Shown: positions 17,990-27,195 of the stretch, piece after piece | Layout: the number at the start of each line of letters is the position of its first letter | How positions within the stretch are numbered: position 1 is the stretch's first letter | Origin: JAHBNG01 sp039028975 | GTDB lineage: Bacteria; Chloroflexota; Anaerolineae; Caldilineales; Caldilineaceae | Direction: 5' to 3' | Length of the DNA: 58,603 nucleotides | Assembly: GCA_039028975.1 (NCBI GenBank) | Contig: JBCCHB010000110.1 | Location: forward strand, 1 to 58,603 | Made by a program: the position numbers and the translations under genes | The notes under the pieces: model-generated | Database searches by the model: none | What the model saw: the letters and a program-made list of their open reading frames with translations, nothing else | Told to the model about the DNA's origin: nothing

Positions 17990-20038
17990 ATGAGTATCCG
18001 GCTCGCCACCGACATTGGTGGCACCTTCACTGATCTAGTCGCTTTTGACGAAGCCAGCGGCACTATCCGCTTGGGCAAGTCCTCTTCCACGCCTGGTGAT
18101 TTTGCCCAGGGTATTTTGGAAGCAGTCGATACGGCCGACCTCTCCCTCGACCATGTGACGTACTTTGTCCATGGCTGCACAGTGGTCATCAACGCGATTA
18201 CCGAACGTAAAGGCGTCAAGACCGCACTGATCACCACCAAGGGCTTCCGCGACGTACTGGAGATTGGTCGAGGGAATCGACCCGATATGTACAATCTGCG
18301 CTTCCAGAAGCCACTCCCGTTTGTGCCACGCTATTTACGTTTTGAGGTGCCAGAGCGGGTCAACTTTCGCGGAGAGGTATTGACGCCATTGGAGATCAGC
18401 GGATTGGCGGCCATTGCCCAATCGTGCCAAGCCGCCAATGTAGAGGCCGTGGCCATCTGTCTACTCCACGCTTATGCTCACCCAGCCCACGAGCAGACCG
18501 TGGCCACAAAACTGAGTCAGCTCTTGCCCAACGTGGCCATCACCATCTCTAGTGATATCATCCGCGAGTGGCGAGAATATGAGCGCACCAACACCACGGT
18601 GCTTAACGGCTATGTGATGCCTATTGTTCGGGGTTATTTGGATCGGCTGGAAGAAGCGACCCGCCAACGTGGATTGACTAGTCCCCTTCACGTGATGCAG
18701 TCTAATGGCGGCACAGCCACCTTCGAGACAGCCAAGAAGCTACCCATCTATCTCATCGAATCGGGGCCGGTGGGGGGCGTCATTGGGGCTGCGGCCATCG
18801 GCAAAGCCGCAGGGTACGAGAACGTCATCTCCTTTGACGTAGGTGGAACCACGGCCAAATGTTCGCTAGTAGAAAATGGCGAACCCAAGACAACAACCGA
18901 ATATAAGCTTGAGTGGACGCCCCTCTCACCGGGTTATCCAGTCAAGACCACAGTGGTCGATATTGTGGAGATCGGTGCGGGAGGCGGCTCCATCGCCTGG
19001 TTTGATGAAGGGGGTCAGCTACACGTAGGTCCGAAGAGTGCTGGGGCTACTCCTGGACCAGCCTGTTATGGATTGGGTGGTGATGCGCCTACGGTCACCG
19101 ATGCCAAATTGGTGGCAGGTGTGATTAATCCCGCGAATTTTCTGGGCGGTCAGCTAAGCGTCTATCCTGAGCTGTCTCGCCAGGCGTTGGCTACCATTGC
19201 CAAAAAGATGGGGACGAGTGTAGAGGCCGCAGCCAACGGCATTATCCGCATGGCCAATGCCAATATGACCGAGGCTCTTAAGCTCATCTCTGTGCAAAAA
19301 GGCTACGACCCGCGAGATTTTGCGCTGGTGGCCTGCGGTGGCGGTGGGGCCATGCACGCAGCCGCACTAGCCAAAGAGCTACATATCCGGCGGGTGATTG
19401 TGCCGCCCCATCCTGGTCACTTTTCGGCATGGGGTATGTTGGTTACCTTGCCACGGATCGACCTGGTGCGTACTGATGTTCACCGTAGCAGTGCCATCTC
19501 AGTGGATGAGTTGGAAGCCCGATTCACCGCTCTGGCAGAGGAGTTGACTGAACGATTTGCCCAAGACATTAGAGGGAAAGATAGGGTTGAATGGCTAATG
19601 CATCGTCATGCAGATCTGCGGTATCATGGGCAGGAGCACACGGTCTCGGTGCCAGTTGCCTCCACTATTGAGAGCGTAGAAACTATTGTCAACGATTTTC
19701 ACGCTGGTCACGAGCGTTTGTACACATTCCAATTGCCTGACACCCCCGTCGAATTTGTGAACTTTCATGTCACTGGATTTAAAAATGTTGAAACGCCAGC
19801 CATTCAGCCATTGGATATCCCCCCAGAAAATAGTCAGTCCATACCATCAGCCATACGTCAAGTCGATTTTGATGAAGACGGTGTGCATGAAACGGCTATA
19901 TACCAACGCAGTCAGTTGCCTCCTGGTTTTTCTGCAGAAGGCCCTTTGATTGTGGAAGAGGCTGCGTCAACGACTTTGGTTCATCCAGGACAGAAAATGG
20001 ATGTTGATTCATTTGGAAACCTTATGATTGGAATTTGA
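17990..20038 (+). CDS. hyuA: Hydantoinase A / oxoprolinase alpha-type subunit
   Basis: A 682-residue HyuA-family protein. It has the ATP-binding LATDIGGTFTDLVAF at the N-terminus, SFDVGGTTAKCSLV in the middle, EIGAGGGSIAW, and the ACGGGGAMHAA block, where the usual FGGAGP is changed to CGGGGA. The C-terminal hydantoinase domain is present, so length is normal. Upstream in the same direction lies its HyuB (16091-17767), separated by about 220 bases that hold one small ORF. Likely forms an ATP-dependent cyclic-amide hydrolase with that HyuB. The peptide importer and GGT-like gene follow downstream. Confidence 0.94.
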   Translation: MSIRLATDIGGTFTDLVAFDEASGTIRLGKSSSTPGDFAQGILEAVDTADLSLDHVTYFVHGCTVVINAITERKGVKTALITTKGFRDVLEIGRGNRPDMYNLRFQKPLPFVPRYLRFEVPERVNFRGEVLTPLEISGLAAIAQSCQAANVEAVAICLLHAYAHPAHEQTVATKLSQLLPNVAITISSDIIREWREYERTNTTVLNGYVMPIVRGYLDRLEEATRQRGLTSPLHVMQSNGGTATFETAKKLPIYLIESGPVGGVIGAAAIGKAAGYENVISFDVGGTTAKCSLVENGEPKTTTEYKLEWTPLSPGYPVKTTVVDIVEIGAGGGSIAWFDEGGQLHVGPKSAGATPGPACYGLGGDAPTVTDAKLVAGVINPANFLGGQLSVYPELSRQALATIAKKMGTSVEAAANGIIRMANANMTEALKLISVQKGYDPRDFALVACGGGGAMHAAALAKELHIRRVIVPPHPGHFSAWGMLVTLPRIDLVRTDVHRSSAISVDELEARFTALAEELTERFAQDIRGKDRVEWLMHRHADLRYHGQEHTVSVPVASTIESVETIVNDFHAGHERLYTFQLPDTPVEFVNFHVTGFKNVETPAIQPLDIPPENSQSIPSAIRQVDFDEDGVHETAIYQRSQLPPGFSAEGPLIVEEAASTTLVHPGQKMDVDSFGNLMIGI

Positions 20039-20103
20039 CTATTCTAGCATACCGCGCCAAACTATGGTTACTCTTTGATTGAGTTTAGATAGGAGATGAT
20101 TAT

Positions 20104-20988
20104 ATGGTTGAGGTGGTTCCACTTCATTTTGGCGTTACATTCAAACGGGTCTTTAAACAGCCAGAAGTATTCCGCGCCTTTGCCAACGATGTGCTGGATA
20201 TTAACATCAATATCGACAGCGTCGATACTGAATACCAATATCCTGAACCCAGTGGCTTTGTCAAAACTGAATACGATCTCTTTGCTGAAGACAAAGAGCA
20301 GCGTATTATCGTCGAAATTCAGCACGTTAAAGAAGAGGATTTTTTCGGCCGCTTTCTCTACTATCACTTAATCGGGTTGGTTGAGCAAGTGCGCAGTTAT
20401 GCCGAGTACAATTTTGCCAAGACTGTCTACACCATCGTTGTACTGACAAGCGTACCGCGTGACAACAGCATCAATTTTGGCTATGCTGTCAGTGATATGA
20501 ATCCAATAGATGAAGCAGGCCGTTTGGTTGACGTCTATCCACATAAACTTGTCTTTTTGAATCCTCGTCTGGCTAATGAAAAGACGCCTCCTAAAGTCAG
20601 AGAATGGCTGGAATTGATAGCTGATTCATTAGATGGGGAGGTGGACGAAACAAGCTACCAACGTCCACTTTTTCAGCAAATCATCCAAGAAATAGAGCAA
20701 GATACTATTACATCCGAAGAGTTAAGTAGAATTAAGGATGAGGCGGCCTGGGAGAAAGCAAAAGAGCGATTTGCGAGAGAAGGTCGTGAAGAGGGCCGTG
20801 AAGAGGGCCGTGAAGAGGGCCGTGAAGAGGGCCGTGAAGAGGGCCGTGAAGAGGGCCGTGAAGAAGAACGAAAACTCATGGTGCTCTCATTATTGAAACA
20901 GGGCGTTGATCTAGAGATTGTGATGAATGTCACCGGATTTACTTCTGAAGAGATCAAGAAGATCAAATCGTCCGATCGTTCATCATGA
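20104..20988 (+). CDS. Rpn-like PDDEXK_2 nuclease with coding tandem repeat
   Basis: A 294-residue protein of the PDDEXK_2 / Rpn family, often annotated as putative transposase or recombination-promoting nuclease. The start at 20104 follows AGGAG. The nuclease core is visible: Asp58 in KTEYDLFA, then RIIVEIQHV with Glu71-Ile-Gln73, and FFGRFLYYHLIGLVEQV, the conserved R-x-x-Y-Y helix. The C-terminal third is a charged coiled coil in which GREE is repeated seven times, encoded by 12-bp units at 20782-20865. Family knowledge: such proteins nick or cut DNA and promote recA-independent recombination in Escherichia coli. It is an accessory gene standing between two catabolic operons. Confidence 0.88.
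   Translation: MVEVVPLHFGVTFKRVFKQPEVFRAFANDVLDININIDSVDTEYQYPEPSGFVKTEYDLFAEDKEQRIIVEIQHVKEEDFFGRFLYYHLIGLVEQVRSYAEYNFAKTVYTIVVLTSVPRDNSINFGYAVSDMNPIDEAGRLVDVYPHKLVFLNPRLANEKTPPKVREWLELIADSLDGEVDETSYQRPLFQQIIQEIEQDTITSEELSRIKDEAAWEKAKERFAREGREEGREEGREEGREEGREEGREEGREEERKLMVLSLLKQGVDLEIVMNVTGFTSEEIKKIKSSDRSS
20782..20865 (+). repeat. Seven 12-bp coding tandem repeats (GREE)
   Basis: Seven head-to-tail copies of ggccgtgaagag (the first has ggt, the last ends in gaa), each encoding Gly-Arg-Glu-Glu. Because the unit is a multiple of three, copy-number change would alter coiled-coil length without breaking the frame. Confidence 0.95.
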
Positions 20989-21150
20989 AGACAAGAATTG
21001 CCCTCTACATTACTGTTCCGGCCGATAAAAGCTGAGAGGACAATCTCGATGCATTGGCTTGGCTACGGTTGTACGAAATATCCTGCGATAGACAGAGTTC
21101 CCAATAATTCACATACTTTACATTAACACATGCTTTAAAAGGAGATGAAC

Positions 21151-22824
21151 ATGCGCAATCGACTTCTTTGGATAACAAGCCTCTTGCTTATCCTATCCCT
21201 GATTCTAGCTGCCTGTGGCGCGCCCGCAGCCGACAGCGGCGGAGACACAGGCGGTGAGACGTCCGACAGCAGCAGTGACGATGCTAGCGGCGATGATAGC
21301 GATGAAAAAGTACTCATCGTAGCAGTTGATGGTGATGTGGATACCTTCGATCCATGTTGTACAGTCGGCACTAAGACCTCCCAAACCGCCATTCAGAATA
21401 CTTTTGATCAGCTCACCCAGTATGAGCTGATCGAAAAGCAGTTCGAAGATGGCACCCCTTACATGTCCGTCGATACTAGCAACATTATCGGTATGATGGC
21501 CGAAAGCTGGGAGCAGGATGGGGAAGAGATCACCTTCACCTTGAAAGAGGGTTTAACTTTCTCTGACGGCACGCCTATTGATGCCCAAGCCATTGTGGAT
21601 GGCTACACCCGCATCTTTGAAGTTGGCGGTGTTTCTACCTTCCTGCTAGGCATGGCAGGAGTTACCTCTGGGGATCAATTTGAAGTGGTAGACGGCTTAA
21701 CCATTAAGATGACGGCTGACATTGCCAACAACCTGGTTAACCTGAATAATGTTATGCACAACACCAGCGCAGTCAATCCGGTAGAGATGGCGGCCAACGG
21801 TGGTGATGATGGCTGGGCTTCAGAGTATTTTCGCCAGAACTTGGGGACGGGTAGTGGTCCATTTGTCATGACCGAATATGTGCCAGGCGACCGTATGGTG
21901 TTGGAAGCACGAGACGACTATCATGGTGGTCGCCCAGTATTGGATAAGGTTCTCATCAAGATTGTTCCTGATGCGGCGCAGCGTGTTCTGCTACTCAAAA
22001 GTGGCGAAGTGGACATGATCATGGTGCCACCGCTGCGCGACCTGGCTGATTTGGAAGCTGATCCAGATATCACAGTCGTTTCGGTACCAACGACCAACAA
22101 TCAGATGCTCAAAATGAACGTCAATATGGCCCCCTTTGACAACAAGATGGTACGTAAAGCTGTGGCTTATGCCGTACCTTATGAGACCATGCTCGAAGAG
22201 GTTTGGCAGGGACGAGCGCGTCGCCTAAAGAGTCCTATTGCGGATGGCACACCCACTTCTGACTATTCCTTCTGGGAATATGAGACGGACTTGGAGAAAG
22301 CGGCTGAACTGCTGGCCGAGGCTGGCTTCCCAGAAGGCGAGGGGTTGCCACCCATCAAACTAAGCGTACGCATTGGTAACGAGGAAGAAGAACGGGCAGC
22401 TGTCTTCATTCAGGATGCGCTTAGCCAGATTGGCATGGCAGTCGAGATTGAGAAGCTTGCGTTTGCTACCTTTAATGAGACGCAGCAGAAGAAAGAGCTA
22501 CATTTGTTTATCACCTCGTGGCTTTCATGGGTGAACGATCCCTTCTATCACCTGAGCTGGATCTACCGCTCCACAAGCCCAACCGTCTACAGCAACTTTA
22601 ATAACGAAGAAGTAGACGAACTGATTGAGACTTACACTCTCTGGGCGGGTGATGAGGAAGAGCGTAACGCCGCCAGTGTCCGCATTCAGGAGATTGTGGT
22701 GGACGAAGTGCCGGTTGTCTACATCGGCGCGCCCAACTTCAACGTGGCTATGCGCTCGAATGTAACTGGATACGTCTACTACAATGACGAGTTAAACCGT
22801 TACGTCCATATGGATAAAGAGTAA
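21151..22824 (+). CDS. Peptide ABC transporter substrate-binding lipoprotein
   Basis: A solute-binding protein of family 5 (DppA/OppA type), about 557 residues. I choose the ATG at 21151, six bases after AAAGGAG; an in-frame ATG two codons earlier lies too close to that site. The N-terminus is a lipoprotein signal (LLLILSLILAAC; lipobox Cys near residue 22), then a Gly/Ser/Asp-rich linker of about 30 residues. The mature part has the family segments ESWEQDGEEITFTLKEGLTFSDGTPID and YSNFNNEEVD. It delivers di- or oligopeptides to the permeases encoded next. The first gene of a five-gene importer set that ends with a GGT-like hydrolase. Confidence 0.95.
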   Translation: MRNRLLWITSLLLILSLILAACGAPAADSGGDTGGETSDSSSDDASGDDSDEKVLIVAVDGDVDTFDPCCTVGTKTSQTAIQNTFDQLTQYELIEKQFEDGTPYMSVDTSNIIGMMAESWEQDGEEITFTLKEGLTFSDGTPIDAQAIVDGYTRIFEVGGVSTFLLGMAGVTSGDQFEVVDGLTIKMTADIANNLVNLNNVMHNTSAVNPVEMAANGGDDGWASEYFRQNLGTGSGPFVMTEYVPGDRMVLEARDDYHGGRPVLDKVLIKIVPDAAQRVLLLKSGEVDMIMVPPLRDLADLEADPDITVVSVPTTNNQMLKMNVNMAPFDNKMVRKAVAYAVPYETMLEEVWQGRARRLKSPIADGTPTSDYSFWEYETDLEKAAELLAEAGFPEGEGLPPIKLSVRIGNEEEERAAVFIQDALSQIGMAVEIEKLAFATFNETQQKKELHLFITSWLSWVNDPFYHLSWIYRSTSPTVYSNFNNEEVDELIETYTLWAGDEEERNAASVRIQEIVVDEVPVVYIGAPNFNVAMRSNVTGYVYYNDELNRYVHMDKE

Positions 22825-22827
22825 GGA

Positions 22828-23014
22828 ATTGACGATTTAGGATTGATGATTGACGGTTGTAGGGTATCCGAGAATTGTCGTTCTGATGGCGAATAGTTTC
22901 GTACGCTATACTTAGCTCCGTTTCAAAACGACCGCAGAAGAAGACCATTTGAATCAGCGCCCAGACTTCCAAGACCCCAATAATCGTCAATCTAAAATCA
23001 ACAATCGTAAATCG
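22828..23014. repeat. Inverted repeat arms flanking the lipoprotein-permease spacer
   Basis: The spacer between the binding protein and first permease gene begins with gacgatttaggattgatgat (about 22830) and ends with the rough complement aatcgtcaatctaaaatcaa (about 22981), so the 190-base spacer can fold into a long imperfect stem. A family-2 fragment lies inside it at 22907-22940. Confidence 0.55.
22907..22940 (-). repeat. Family-2 palindromic element, short copy
   Basis: The complement of gctatacttagctccgtttcaaaacgaccgcag reads ctgcggtcgttttgaaacgg...agtatag, matching the nested copy at 15340-15379 and the end of the full copy at 33125. Confidence 0.7.
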
Positions 23015-23016
23015 AT

Positions 23017-24030
23017 ATGCGTTTACTACGTTACACCATTCGTCGCGTGCTGTTGTTGATTCCCGTACTGCTTGCGGCCACCTTTATCACTTTTTGGATG
23101 ACCCGCATGTTGCCGGGCAATCCACTGGCCCGCGTTCTACCTCCCTATATCTCAGACGAGGAACGAGCAGAAATGATGGAAGAGGCAGGATTTACCCTGC
23201 CCTTCTACGAGCAATTCTACTACTACCTGATCGATTTAGGGCAAGGTAAGATGGGGGTCTCGTACACTACGGCCCAGCCTATAGAACAAGATCTATTTGA
23301 TCGATTCCCCGCCACCTTTGAGCTGGTGACGCTGGCGTTGCTTCTGGCACTTCTGTTGGGCGTCCCGATAGGGGTGTTTGGCGCGATTGCCAAGGATAGG
23401 GGTCTGGATCATGTAGGTCGAATCGTCTCGGTGCTGGGCGTTTCAATGCCCATCTTTTGGCTGGCACTCCTTCTTCTCTATACCTTCTTTTTCCAGATGA
23501 AGTGGGCACCGGCCCCCATGGGGCGGATCGCTGCATTACTGAGTGCCCCCACCAGCATCACAGGCCTCTTTACAGTGGATGCGCTCTTGACAGGCAACTG
23601 GGAAGTGCTTAAATCCGCGCTCAGTCATTTAGCGCTACCCGTTATTACGCTCGGTTTTACAGCCATGGCCCCCATCGCCCGCATGACTCGCTCCAGCATG
23701 ATCGAGGCGCTAGAGTCCGAGTATATTCGTACGGCGGTCTGCATGGGCTTGCCAAAACGGCTTGTCTACTTTCAGCATGCCTTTAAGAATGCGCTATTGC
23801 CTATTTTAACGATTACTGCAGCGGTCTATGGTTATTCACTTGGTGGCGCTGTGCTTGTCGAGTATGTCTTTTCCTGGCCCGGGATGGGGCAATACGTGCT
23901 AAACGCCATTTTGGCCAGCGACTATCCCGCAATTCAAGGCTTTATCCTGCTGGCAACAACTGTCTACGTACTTATCTACTTGTTGCTGGATATTTTTTCC
24001 GCGGTGCTAGACCCGCGGGTTGAATATTAA
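23017..24030 (+). CDS. dppB: Peptide ABC transporter permease (DppB-like)
   Basis: A 337-residue inner-membrane permease with about six transmembrane segments, beginning RYTIRRVLLLIPVLLAATFITFWMTRMLPGNP, the characteristic N-terminus of DppB/OppB proteins. The cytoplasmic EAA loop that contacts the ATPases is visible as EYIRTAVCMGLPKRLVYFQHAFKNALLP. It pairs with the DppC-type permease that follows to form the peptide channel. Confidence 0.95.
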   Translation: MRLLRYTIRRVLLLIPVLLAATFITFWMTRMLPGNPLARVLPPYISDEERAEMMEEAGFTLPFYEQFYYYLIDLGQGKMGVSYTTAQPIEQDLFDRFPATFELVTLALLLALLLGVPIGVFGAIAKDRGLDHVGRIVSVLGVSMPIFWLALLLLYTFFFQMKWAPAPMGRIAALLSAPTSITGLFTVDALLTGNWEVLKSALSHLALPVITLGFTAMAPIARMTRSSMIEALESEYIRTAVCMGLPKRLVYFQHAFKNALLPILTITAAVYGYSLGGAVLVEYVFSWPGMGQYVLNAILASDYPAIQGFILLATTVYVLIYLLLDIFSAVLDPRVEY

Positions 24031-24111
24031 ACGTTGGCAAGTTGAAAAAACACAAGCCCGCCGCTCCAATCTTTCCAACTTGTACATTTGCAAACCTGTA
24101 ATCTTGAACTT

Positions 24112-25011
24112 ATGTCCGTATCCGACACATCTCTCAGTAATTCAACATCTTATGTAGGCACCTCTGCAGGCGGCGAACGATTGAGTGACATACTCTATGC
24201 ATTACGCCGCAACCCAGTGACGATTATTGGGCTAAGCATCATCGTCATCATCGCTCTGGCCGGAATTTTTGCACCTATTCTGGCTCCCTACGGTCCTGTT
24301 GAGAAGAGCCTCGTCAATACCTCAGAACCGCCAAGTGCTGAATTCTGGTTGGGGACCGACTCTTTTGGGCATGATATCTACTCGCGAATTCTCTATGGTG
24401 CCCGTCTTGATCTGACTATTGCGATATCGGCCGTTACCTTTTCATTTATTGTGGGTGCAGCATTGGGTGGTATCTCTGGCTTTATTGGCGGTTGGCTGGA
24501 TGAGGTTATGATGCGGTTGATGGACATTATCCAGGCATTTCCCCGCTTTATCTTTGCCATGGCCATTGCTTTTGCCTTGGGGCCGGGCATATGGACCGTG
24601 ATTGTAGCCACAGCGGCCCTCAACGTACCGGGGTATGCTCGACTTATGCGTTCCATGATCATCTCCCTCAAAGAGCGGCAGTTCGCGTTGGCCGCCAAAG
24701 CCATGGGGAACTCGCCTATGCGAGTGCTCTTCCGCCATCTAATTCCCAATAGCCTAGCACCGCTCTTTGTCATGGCATCCCTCCATTGTGGCTGGGCCAT
24801 TTTGGAAGCGGCAGGGTTGAGCTTTATTGGATTAGGAGTCCCCGTTCCTACGGCTGAATGGGGTGTCATGATCAACATCGGTCTGCAAGATTTTCTACGA
24901 GGCGAGTGGTGGAGTTACACCTTCCCTGGGATTGCGATCATGATAACAGTATTAGGGTTTAACCTCTTTGGCGATGGTCTGGATGATATACTGGACCCGC
25001 GAAGACAGTAG
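24112..25011 (+). CDS. dppC: Peptide ABC transporter permease (DppC-like)
   Basis: A 299-residue inner-membrane permease; the ATG at 24112 is preferred over one eight codons upstream, because the extra residues come from AT-rich spacer. The region after the first membrane helix has the DppC/OppC signature FWLGTDSFGHDIYSRILYGAR. The EAA loop is QFALAAKAMGNSPMRVLFRHLIPNSLAP. Ends EDDILDPR-like (DDILDPRRQ), typical for the family. It forms the heteromeric channel with DppB. Confidence 0.95.
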   Translation: MSVSDTSLSNSTSYVGTSAGGERLSDILYALRRNPVTIIGLSIIVIIALAGIFAPILAPYGPVEKSLVNTSEPPSAEFWLGTDSFGHDIYSRILYGARLDLTIAISAVTFSFIVGAALGGISGFIGGWLDEVMMRLMDIIQAFPRFIFAMAIAFALGPGIWTVIVATAALNVPGYARLMRSMIISLKERQFALAAKAMGNSPMRVLFRHLIPNSLAPLFVMASLHCGWAILEAAGLSFIGLGVPVPTAEWGVMINIGLQDFLRGEWWSYTFPGIAIMITVLGFNLFGDGLDDILDPRRQ

Positions 25012-25015
25012 AATT

Positions 25016-25051
25016 GTTGCGTGACATGTAACATCACATGGATCACGCAAC
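25016..25051 (+). repeat. Hairpin overlapping the possible dppD start
   Basis: Arms gttgcgtga (25016-25024) and tcacgcaac (25043-25051) are perfect complements. The ATG at 25038 lies in the loop near the right arm. It may influence translation, or show that the real start is the GTG at 25077. Confidence 0.7.
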
Positions 25052-26069
25052 ATATAACACGCAGCACGAGACACTAGTGACCAACCAAGATTCTCTCTTA
25101 GAAATACGCAATCTCCAAACCCACTTCAATACTCGCCGCGGCGTAGTAAAAGTCTTGGATGGACTAAACCTGACCATCACGCGCGGCCAGATTGTCGGGT
25201 TGGTGGGCGAAACCGGGGCAGGCAAATCGGTAACTGGTTTCTCGATCATGCAGCTAGTTCGCAAGCCAGGCAAGATTGTGGGCGGCGAAATTCTGCTCAA
25301 TGGCCAAGATCTGCTCTCTATTTCTCCGGATGAGATGGAGCGCGTGCGCGGCACCGAAATCGCTATGATCTTTCAGGATCCACGGGCTGCTCTCAATCCT
25401 TTGCTCAAGGTGGGTCAGTTGTTGACTCAGATTTTGCGCTACCGTCGAGGAGTGGACGGTGAGAGTGCAAGGCTTATGGCAATCGACCTGTTGCGTACAG
25501 TCCAAATCTCAGATCCTGAGCAGAGAATGGATGCCTATGCCCACCAGCTATCGGGCGGCATGTGTCAGCGGGTGAGTATTGCCATGGCCCTGGCTTGTCA
25601 GCCGGACCTGCTCATTGCTGATGAGCCAACCACCGGGCTAGACGTGACCATTCAGCGCCAAATTGTACTGCTCCTCAAGGAGTTGCGCGACCAAACAGGC
25701 ACCTCCCAGATCATTGTGACCCACGATTTGGGATTGGCAGCCGAGTTGTGCGATGCCATTGCCGTTATGTACGCTGGCGAGGTAGTCGAATTTGCGCCAG
25801 TGGATGAGCTTTTCAGTCGTCCTCGCCACCCCTACACTATTGGCCTTATGCAGTCCCGCCCTCTCTTTGGCGATAAGAGCGAGATTCCCATTATCCAAGG
25901 AAGCGTGGCCAACTTTACCAACAAGCCATCAGGTTGTGCCTTTCATCCACGGTGTGAGTTTGCCTTTGAGCGCTGTACCCAGGATCCGCCATCAGCGGTT
26001 ACCGTTGGAGAAAATCATATCAGCCAATGTTGGTTGGTAGACGGCACAAACGTTGGAACAGCCATTTAG
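25038..26069 (+). CDS. dppD: Peptide ABC transporter ATP-binding protein (DppD-like)
   Basis: A cytoplasmic ATPase of 343 residues from the ATG at 25038, or 330 from the GTG at 25077, which would start right before the conserved region (LLEIRNLQTHF). Walker A is GETGAGKSVTG, the signature motif is HQLSGGMCQRVSIAMAL, Walker B is LLIADEPTTGLDV, and the H-loop is IVTHDLG. The C-terminal oligopeptide-transporter domain with four spaced cysteines (GCAFHPRCEFAFERC) could bind an iron-sulfur cluster, as known in DppD/OppD. Works with the DppF-type ATPase next. Confidence 0.95.
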   Translation: MDHATYNTQHETLVTNQDSLLEIRNLQTHFNTRRGVVKVLDGLNLTITRGQIVGLVGETGAGKSVTGFSIMQLVRKPGKIVGGEILLNGQDLLSISPDEMERVRGTEIAMIFQDPRAALNPLLKVGQLLTQILRYRRGVDGESARLMAIDLLRTVQISDPEQRMDAYAHQLSGGMCQRVSIAMALACQPDLLIADEPTTGLDVTIQRQIVLLLKELRDQTGTSQIIVTHDLGLAAELCDAIAVMYAGEVVEFAPVDELFSRPRHPYTIGLMQSRPLFGDKSEIPIIQGSVANFTNKPSGCAFHPRCEFAFERCTQDPPSAVTVGENHISQCWLVDGTNVGTAI

Positions 26070-26095
26070 TCTTTCTATTTTGAGCCAAGAATTAC

Positions 26096-27175
26096 GTGAA
26101 AACAATCCTAGAAGTTACAAATCTCAGAAAGCACTTCCCGATTCGTACTGGTATGTTTGTGCGGACGCCGCTACGTGCTGTAGATGATGTCACCTTTCGC
26201 GTACAAGAGGGCGAGACGGTAGGGCTGGTTGGAGAGAGCGGGAGCGGCAAAACCACGCTGGGCATGTGTGTGCTGCGCTTGACTGAACCGACCTCCGGTA
26301 CAGTCCTCTTTGATGGCGAGGATTTTACTGATGCCAGCGGAGATGAGCTGAGAGCATTGCGCAAACAGCTGCAGATTGTCTTTCAATCGCCACTGGATTC
26401 ACTAAATCCACGTATGACTGTCGGGGAAACCGTAGCAGAACCAGTCTTGTTACACGCTCTTGCTAGCACCCGTGCCGAAGCCCGTCAGCAAGTGATTAAG
26501 CTATTTGAGCGGGTCAACATGGGGGAAGAGCATGTAGATCGCTATCCCCACCAGCTTTCAGGTGGGCAACGGCAGCGAGTCGCTATTGCTCGAGCATTAG
26601 CCACCAATCCGAAGCTGATTGTCCTGGATGAGCCAACTTCGGCCTTGGATGTATCTGTCCAGGCTCAGTTGTTAAACTTGTTGCGCACATTACAAAATGA
26701 TCTGGGCCTCTCCTTTATCTTCATCTCTCATGACCTAGCCGTCGTGAGCCATTTGGCCGACAAAGTTGCCGTTATGTATCTGGGGCAAATCGTCGAATTT
26801 GGTCCCACTGGCCAAGTCTTTCGCAACCCTCGTCATCCTTATACCATGTCCCTCCTCTCTGCCATCCCTGGTGAAAGCCTACTTGCTGAAGAGCAGCGTA
26901 TTGTGCTCAGTGGCGAGATTCCCTCCCCCCTCAACCCACCATCGGGCTGCCGTTTTCACACTCGTTGTCCATTCGCTCAACCTATCTGCCAGAAAGAAGA
27001 GCAGACTCTACAATTGGTTTCCATGAATACAGATTCAAGCGAACATGCTGTAGCTTGCGCTCGCGTAGCCGAAGGCGCGATTCCTTTGCTACAGGTAGTG
27101 GATGCACAAAACGCTTCTTTTATGGCGAACATCCAAAAAGCGCGTGACTTCCTCTATCAACAGAGACCTAGTTAA
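26096..27175 (+). CDS. dppF: Peptide ABC transporter ATP-binding protein (DppF-like)
   Basis: A 359-residue ATPase with GTG start at 26096. Walker A is GESGSGKTTLG, signature HQLSGGQRQRVAIARAL, Walker B LIVLDEPTSALDV, and H-loop FISHDLAVV. The Cys-rich C-terminal domain (GCRFHTRCPFAQPIC) is present. It is 26 bases after dppD and 20 bases before the GGT-like gene, so all are likely one transcript. Forms the energising pair with DppD. Confidence 0.95.
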   Translation: MKTILEVTNLRKHFPIRTGMFVRTPLRAVDDVTFRVQEGETVGLVGESGSGKTTLGMCVLRLTEPTSGTVLFDGEDFTDASGDELRALRKQLQIVFQSPLDSLNPRMTVGETVAEPVLLHALASTRAEARQQVIKLFERVNMGEEHVDRYPHQLSGGQRQRVAIARALATNPKLIVLDEPTSALDVSVQAQLLNLLRTLQNDLGLSFIFISHDLAVVSHLADKVAVMYLGQIVEFGPTGQVFRNPRHPYTMSLLSAIPGESLLAEEQRIVLSGEIPSPLNPPSGCRFHTRCPFAQPICQKEEQTLQLVSMNTDSSEHAVACARVAEGAIPLLQVVDAQNASFMANIQKARDFLYQQRPS

Positions 27176-27195
27176 CCTTGCATAGAGGAGCAATC

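Noticed and set aside
20673..20966. Minus-strand frame of Ser-Arg-Pro repeats opposite the Rpn-like gene
   Set aside because: Mirror image of the GREE coding repeat; no start context or independent motif.
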